Source: an uncultured Collinsella sp.
GTDB taxonomy: Bacteria; Actinomycetota; Coriobacteriia; Coriobacteriales; Coriobacteriaceae
DNA length: 10,822 bases
NCBI GenBank assembly: GCA_900752475.1
Contig: CAADVJ010000187.1
Location: 1 to 10,822, forward strand
Reading direction: 5' to 3'
This document shows, in pieces, positions 7,428 through 10,822 of the stretch. Both the position numbers and the translations under genes were made by a program. Position 1 is the first letter of the stretch; each line of letters begins with the position of its first letter. Below the pieces are notes generated by a model. That model did no database searches. It was not told the DNA's origin and saw nothing but the letters and a program-made list of their open reading frames with translations.

Positions 7428-8568
7428 CTGTTCATGCGATCCTTGATGGCGTCGACCACGGCCTTGCGTACGATATCCACGAGGAGCAGGGCAAGCGCGA
7501 GGCAAAGGCTCATAAGGATTCCGAGCAAAATGGCGCCGGCTGGATGGGGCTCTCCCGTTTGGATGCCTGTCGCCATGGTGTAGATTGCTTTGTCAAAGAT
7601 GGGTCGCCAGACATTGCAAGTAAACGACTGTACGGCGTAGAAAGCGAGCGTTCCTGCGGCGAGGGACATGATTGTCTTGTCTGCAGCTGGGACTTCGTGG
7701 CGCGGCTGATGGAGCGCTGCGGTGGCAACGGATGCAACGGCTAAGATGAAGGATATGACGGAAGTTGACTTGTAGGAGAGCTTCCAGAGCGCGTCGTACT
7801 GGCTATTTTTCGATAGCAGAAGCTCGAGCGTGATGGTGGCGGTAACGAGTCCGATGAGTGCGATCTTGGATTTTTGAGCGCCGGATGCGTTGCCGTGGTG
7901 TTCGAGGACAAAGCGCATTTCTCCAGCCGCAATAAACGCGACCAGGTAGGTAACAGCGCTCATGAGCTTGCGCCATAAAACGACACCGGCAACTTCGTTT
8001 GCCGTTGCCGCGATGTAGCAGTTGATTCCAAATGTTGCGAACACTAGAAGTGCTACGACAAACGGGGCCCTTTGCTGCCGATCCGCTGCCTTGCCAGCGC
8101 AATCATCGGTACGAGCAATACGGAGGCGGCGTAGACCCAGATAAACTCGATGCCCAGCGTAAGCCAGCCAATCTCGTGCAGCGAGATTTCGGGTAGGGGA
8201 TAGACGTACATTGAAACAAACAGGCACGCGGTGCAATAAAAGAGCGTGGGTAAGACGATTTTCTTTAACCGTGTAAACGATTTATAAATGAGGCCCCGCG
8301 CGGATGACCTGTTTTGGAGGGCGTGTACCGCCGAGGGAATAAGGAAGTATCCCGAGATCATAAAGAAGACCTCGTTGGCCCAGCAGCCCAGCAGGTTGAT
8401 AAAGCCGAGCGCGCCAGAGTAAGGGAAGACAGCGAGCGGCGCATATTCCGGTAGGCCGGTGCAGACGGCTTGGAAGGTCCACTGAAACGTGTGGAATATG
8501 GCGATCCCAGCAACCGCAACCAAGCGCAGCGCTTCGATGGAGGTATTTCTGCTTGCTTTGCTGCCCAT
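7424..8568 (-). pseudogene. Acyltransferase-3 family membrane protein with a single-base frameshift
   Basis: The frame-corrected product is about 381 residues, the usual size of acyltransferase-3 (OafA/YrhL-type) proteins, which O-acetylate or otherwise acylate surface polysaccharides. The start is taken as ATG at 8566-8568, giving MGSKASRNTSIEALRLVAV; an ATG at 8604 in the same frame would overlap the upstream gene. N-terminal signs are R7, E12, R15 and the candidate catalytic His 26 in GIAIFHTFQW, then EVFFMISGYFLIP. About residue 167 the frame is lost at an AAAGGGCCCCG run (minus strand, around 8063-8073). Frame 1 ends at a TAG (8053-8055), while the rest (APFVVALLVFATFGI and about six more membrane helices to MNS) continues in the -1 frame. 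Loss of one G from a GGGGCCCC tract explains this. The truncated product would lack most helices. A sequencing error is possible. The start is four bases after the stop of the upstream glycosyltransferase, so the two are co-transcribed. Confidence 0.82.
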
Positions 8569-8572
8569 CAGA

Positions 8573-9673
8573 CTATTTTCCAGCGCGTGCGTTGTATGAA
8601 CCAAAGTGCGATGTGATCATTTTTAGAGTTTGCTTGGGCCCCTTGTTCCATACGTTGTACAAGCCCTCGCCCACGAGGTCCTTGGCGTATGCGCAGTAGC
8701 TGATTTTAGGGTTGGCGATGCCCATATACTCGGCATAGAGCTTTTTGGCCGCAGGGGTAACGCGAGGATTGGCAAATACCAGCTCTTGCGGCATGCGTTC
8801 GAACATCCTGTGGATAGCCCGCTTGATTTCGGGGTGCCCCTCAATTCCGGTGTGCTCAATCATGATGCCCATATAGGTGAAGCCGCGTGTGATTTGCGGT
8901 GTCCAGACGGCGGAGTCGGTGACGTTAAGCCTCTCAAGAATATCGACCATGTCGTTCCAACGATTAAACGGCATCAAAGGGTCACGCTTGGCCAGAGCGG
9001 CTGCCTTTTCGGGTGTTTCCTCGCGGTAGCAGTAATACGGCTTGGGCCAGTAAGCGATCGCCTTTGCCTGGCAGAGCGTTTCGACAAGGAATGGATTGTC
9101 GGCCCAGCCCGCACCGGGGATTTCCTTAAACCAGATATTGTTTTGCATCAGGAAGTCGCGACGATAGATTGCCGACCAAATGGACGGATGATGGGCCAGC
9201 AGGTGTGGAGCGTCGTGAATGGTGAACGGTTGCCGAGGCGGTTTAATGCGACCGCGATATGCGCAATGTAGTTTGACCTCTTGGGGGGTATCGGGGTTGC
9301 GAATGATCCAATATGGGGTCTCAATAATATCGAGCTTGTTTGGATCGCCAAATTCGCGCTTGGCAAAGGCAAGCATGTCGGAGTACATTCCGGGCTCGAT
9401 CCAGTCATCGGGCTCGAGGATGGCAATCCAGTCGCCCTTTGCCTCGCGAATGCCCAGATTGCAGGTTGCGCCGTAACCCTGGTTCGCCTTATCGATCACT
9501 CGAACGCGTGAGTCACACGCAGCGAAATCTTGCATAATGGCGAGCGAGTTGTCGGTGGATCCGTCATTGATGGCGAGGATTTCCAGTTCGATATTCTTTT
9601 TGTTTAATAGGCTGCCTATGGCCTGAGAAAGATACGGCTCGGCATTGTAAGTAGGCACGATTACGGTCAGCAT
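8573..9673 (-). CDS. Family 2 glycosyltransferase (GT-A fold)
   Basis: A 366-residue, apparently intact family 2 glycosyltransferase that transfers a sugar from a nucleotide sugar to a growing surface glycan at the inner face of the membrane. The start is ATG at 9671-9673, right at the family opening MLTVIVPTYNAEPYLSQAI. Further motifs are LAINDGSTDNS (33-43), the KANQGYGATCNLGI block (62-75), and EPDDW (87-91) holding the metal-binding aspartates. The C-terminal half has AGWADNPFLVETL near residue 190, corresponding to the acceptor-side ED/DN element, and no membrane helix is obvious. It is first in an operon with the acyltransferase gene (four-base gap). A TATAAT box lies upstream at 9704-9709. 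Sugar and acceptor cannot be told from sequence. Confidence 0.9.
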   Translation of the reverse strand: MLTVIVPTYNAEPYLSQAIGSLLNKKNIELEILAINDGSTDNSLAIMQDFAACDSRVRVIDKANQGYGATCNLGIREAKGDWIAILEPDDWIEPGMYSDMLAFAKREFGDPNKLDIIETPYWIIRNPDTPQEVKLHCAYRGRIKPPRQPFTIHDAPHLLAHHPSIWSAIYRRDFLMQNNIWFKEIPGAGWADNPFLVETLCQAKAIAYWPKPYYCYREETPEKAAALAKRDPLMPFNRWNDMVDILERLNVTDSAVWTPQITRGFTYMGIMIEHTGIEGHPEIKRAIHRMFERMPQELVFANPRVTPAAKKLYAEYMGIANPKISYCAYAKDLVGEGLYNVWNKGPKQTLKMITSHFGSYNARAGK

Positions 9674-9703
9674 TCAAACGCTTTCTCTAGGTGATTTGGA
9701 AGA

Positions 9704-9709
9704 ATTATA
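9704..9709 (-). promoter_or_regulatory. -10 box of the glycosyltransferase-acyltransferase operon
   Basis: A perfect TATAAT on the minus strand, about 30 bases before the ATG at 9673, leaves a short leader of roughly 24 bases. No good -35 is seen at 17 bases (AAACCG), so an activator or a weak promoter is possible. Confidence 0.5.
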
Positions 9710-9796
9710 CCTAATTGCGTTTGCGGCGGTTTTAGTTGCGTTCGCCTAATACTGCCAAGGGCTGCACGACTATTGCTGACGCTGCGCCTGTAATGG

Positions 9797-10646
9797 ATGT
9801 CGGCGATCGGCTGCAATAAAAATGTCGGCAGTGGCGAGACGGTTGTCCTTCCCATTCTTGCTCGTTATGGGACCGATCGATTGTGGACGCGGACTGAACC
9901 TAAAGACCAATCGTTGCCCAACAGGACGCGTGGGTACGAAGGTGCCTTACAGGCATCTTCGAACGATGCACGTAAGAATGCATGGTTTAAATCTCAATCC
10001 ATTTGGGAGTAGCAGAATAGGCGTGACAGCACACTGTTCTCTGCGGTTAAAAAGGCACCGGCCTCATGTTTTGATGCCGCTGCTTCTACCGTGGACGCGA
10101 TGGTCGATTTTGATGCCGAACTCGGCCAGCTGGTGTTTACATATAAGCACTGCCGATGGTAGTTACCATCGCGATAGGATTCACTCTATGAGCGACGGAT
10201 ATCGTGGCACGTCGAGCCTTTTTGCGGACATCGCATATCGCATGGCGATGTTGAACCCCGCACTAGGGGATCGTGTGCTCAAGACGCCGGGCGTGGTAAT
10301 GATTGACGAGATCGACCTTCATTTGCACCCTCGTTGACAGGCACGAATTCTGAAGGACCTCGTTCGCATCTTCCCCAACGTGCAGTTTGTCGTGACCACG
10401 CATTCGCCGGTTGTCGTGGCTTCAGTGCCTCGTGACAATATTTGCATTCTTGATGGCGAGACCACGTCGGTTCCTGCGACGGAGACACACGGACGTGATG
10501 CGGGAGACATTCTCAACACTGTTTTAGATGCTTCCTCGCGTCCCGAGGAAGCAGCCCATTTGTTCGATGAATTTAACCGTGCTGTAGACGAAGGACGTCA
10601 CGCTGACGCTAACTGTGCGGGCTTGGCCCCCGTCCCCCCAATCTAG
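9797..10646 (+). pseudogene. Remnant of COG3950-like AAA/ABC-type ATPase, truncated and multiply disrupted
   Basis: Three joined reading stretches restore one protein of the 'ATP-binding protein' family (COG3950, relatives of PtuA-like and other anti-phage ATPases). Visible blocks in order: LPILARYGTDRLW and TRGYEGALQASSN (about 9855-9970), AVKKAPASCF, DFDAELGQLVFTYKH (to about 10158), the ABC signature-like MSDGYR, DIAYRMAMLNPALGDRVL, Walker B VVMIDEIDLHLHP (10290-10330), VRIFPNVQFVVTTHSPVVVAS, and SSRPEEAAHLFDEFNRAVDEG. Disruptions: TAG at 10010-10012; a one-base insertion near 10159-10160 (frame CAC-TGC becomes CAC-GCC); and TGA at 10335-10337 where relatives have the Trp of HP-x-W-Q. The Walker A half is missing upstream, with no trace I can defend before 9797. 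Homology fades after about 10610, ending in an unrelated tail. Clearly non-functional unless repaired. Confidence 0.85.
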
Positions 10647-10676
10647 TAGACTCTAAACCGTTGCTAGATTAGGGGG
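10635..10676 (+). promoter_or_regulatory. Hairpin covering the ribosome binding site of the last gene
   Basis: CCCCCAATCTAG (10635-10646) pairs with CTAGATT-A-GGGGG (10664-10676) over 12 bases with one bulged A; the loop is 17 bases. The right arm contains the AGGGGG ribosome binding site of the gene starting at 10684. The structure could hide this site from the ribosome, or, with the following ATTTT, act as a weak terminator for transcription from upstream. Confidence 0.5.
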
Positions 10677-10683
10677 ATTTTCC

Positions 10684-10822
10684 ATGAAACGCTCCATGAA
10701 ACGAGTTTCCGGGGCCGCCGCCGTCCTCGCGGTCGCGGCCGCCCTGGCCCTGTGCGGGCCCGCGGCCTACGCCGCCCCCGCCGCGGCGGGGGACACGCAG
10801 CCGCTCCCCGGCGAGGCGCAGG
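10684..10822 (+). CDS. Secreted protein of unknown function (5' end only)
   Basis: The first 46 codons of a protein cut by the window end. The start is ATG at 10684, seven bases after AGGGGG; a second in-frame ATG is at 10696. It begins with MKRSMKRVSG, then a hydrophobic helix AAAVLAVAAALALCG, then a likely signal-peptidase I site near AYA|APA (about residue 31). The Cys at about residue 24 is preceded by Leu-Ala-Leu, so it is not a good lipobox. Nearly every codon ends in G or C, unlike the preceding genes. No domain is visible in the sequence available, so no function is assigned. Confidence 0.65.
   Translation, partial: MKRSMKRVSGAAAVLAVAAALALCGPAAYAAPAAAGDTQPLPGEAQ

Noticed and set aside
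8061..8075. Programmed -1 ribosomal frameshift in the acyltransferase
   Set aside because: The direction fits, but no proper X-XXY-YYZ slippery site is in the zero frame and no clear downstream structure was found; simple base loss is more economical.
8630..9271. A 213-residue plus-strand open frame
   Set aside because: It is antisense to the motif-bearing family 2 glycosyltransferase and shows no family signature.
1..10822. tRNA, rRNA, CRISPR array, transposase or IS ends
   Set aside because: I saw no cloverleaf, no regularly spaced repeat units, no transposase motif and no flanking target duplications.

Overview
The window looks like chromosomal DNA of a high-GC Gram-positive gut Actinomycetota of the Coriobacteriia type (Collinsella-like). 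The basis is codon use, GGAGG-type ribosome binding sites, a Suf Fe-S operon driven divergently from an Rrf2 regulator, an LPxTG-like wall protein, a degenerate AAA-ATPase-like/PD-(D/E)XK protein, and surface-glycan glycosyltransferases. This is inference from sequence reading only; no database search was run.

Layout. Positions 1-201 (-) hold the 5' end of sufC, with a damaged Walker A motif. A repeat-rich divergent region (202-423) follows, then an Rrf2/IscR-type regulator with three cysteines (424-855, +). Next is a secreted, wall-anchored protein with a lysozyme-like N-terminal domain (995-2806, +), closed by a strong terminator at 2839-2873. An AAA-ATPase-like/PD-(D/E)XK protein (3009-4805, +) has lost key residues in both domains. 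From 4830 to 9673 lies a block for surface polysaccharide: a GlfT2/RfbF-like family 2 glycosyltransferase with an in-frame amber codon (4830-5849, -), a polytopic GT-C-like membrane protein (6087-7427, +), an acyltransferase-3 membrane protein broken by one frameshift (7424-8568, -), and an intact family 2 glycosyltransferase (8573-9673, -). The last two form an operon reading away from a perfect TATAAT box.

Positions 9797-10646 hold a decayed, 5'-truncated remnant of a COG3950-like ABC/SMC-type ATPase, a family related to the ATPases of some anti-phage systems. It carries two stops and a frameshift, and its 3' end is replaced. The window ends in the start of a very GC-rich secreted protein (10684-10822, +), preceded by a hairpin that would bury its ribosome binding site.

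The glycan genes plausibly build and O-acylate a wall-linked polysaccharide, and the wall protein may remodel peptidoglycan. The unusual feature is the amount of damage: a nonsense codon, a single-base frameshift, a multi-lesion remnant and four suspicious substitutions at the left edge. Either this strain is losing surface and defence functions, or the assembly has errors; read-level checks would separate the two. I found no intact, clearly new system. The best candidates for a second look are the dead ATPase island, the damaged glycan genes and the palindromic operators.
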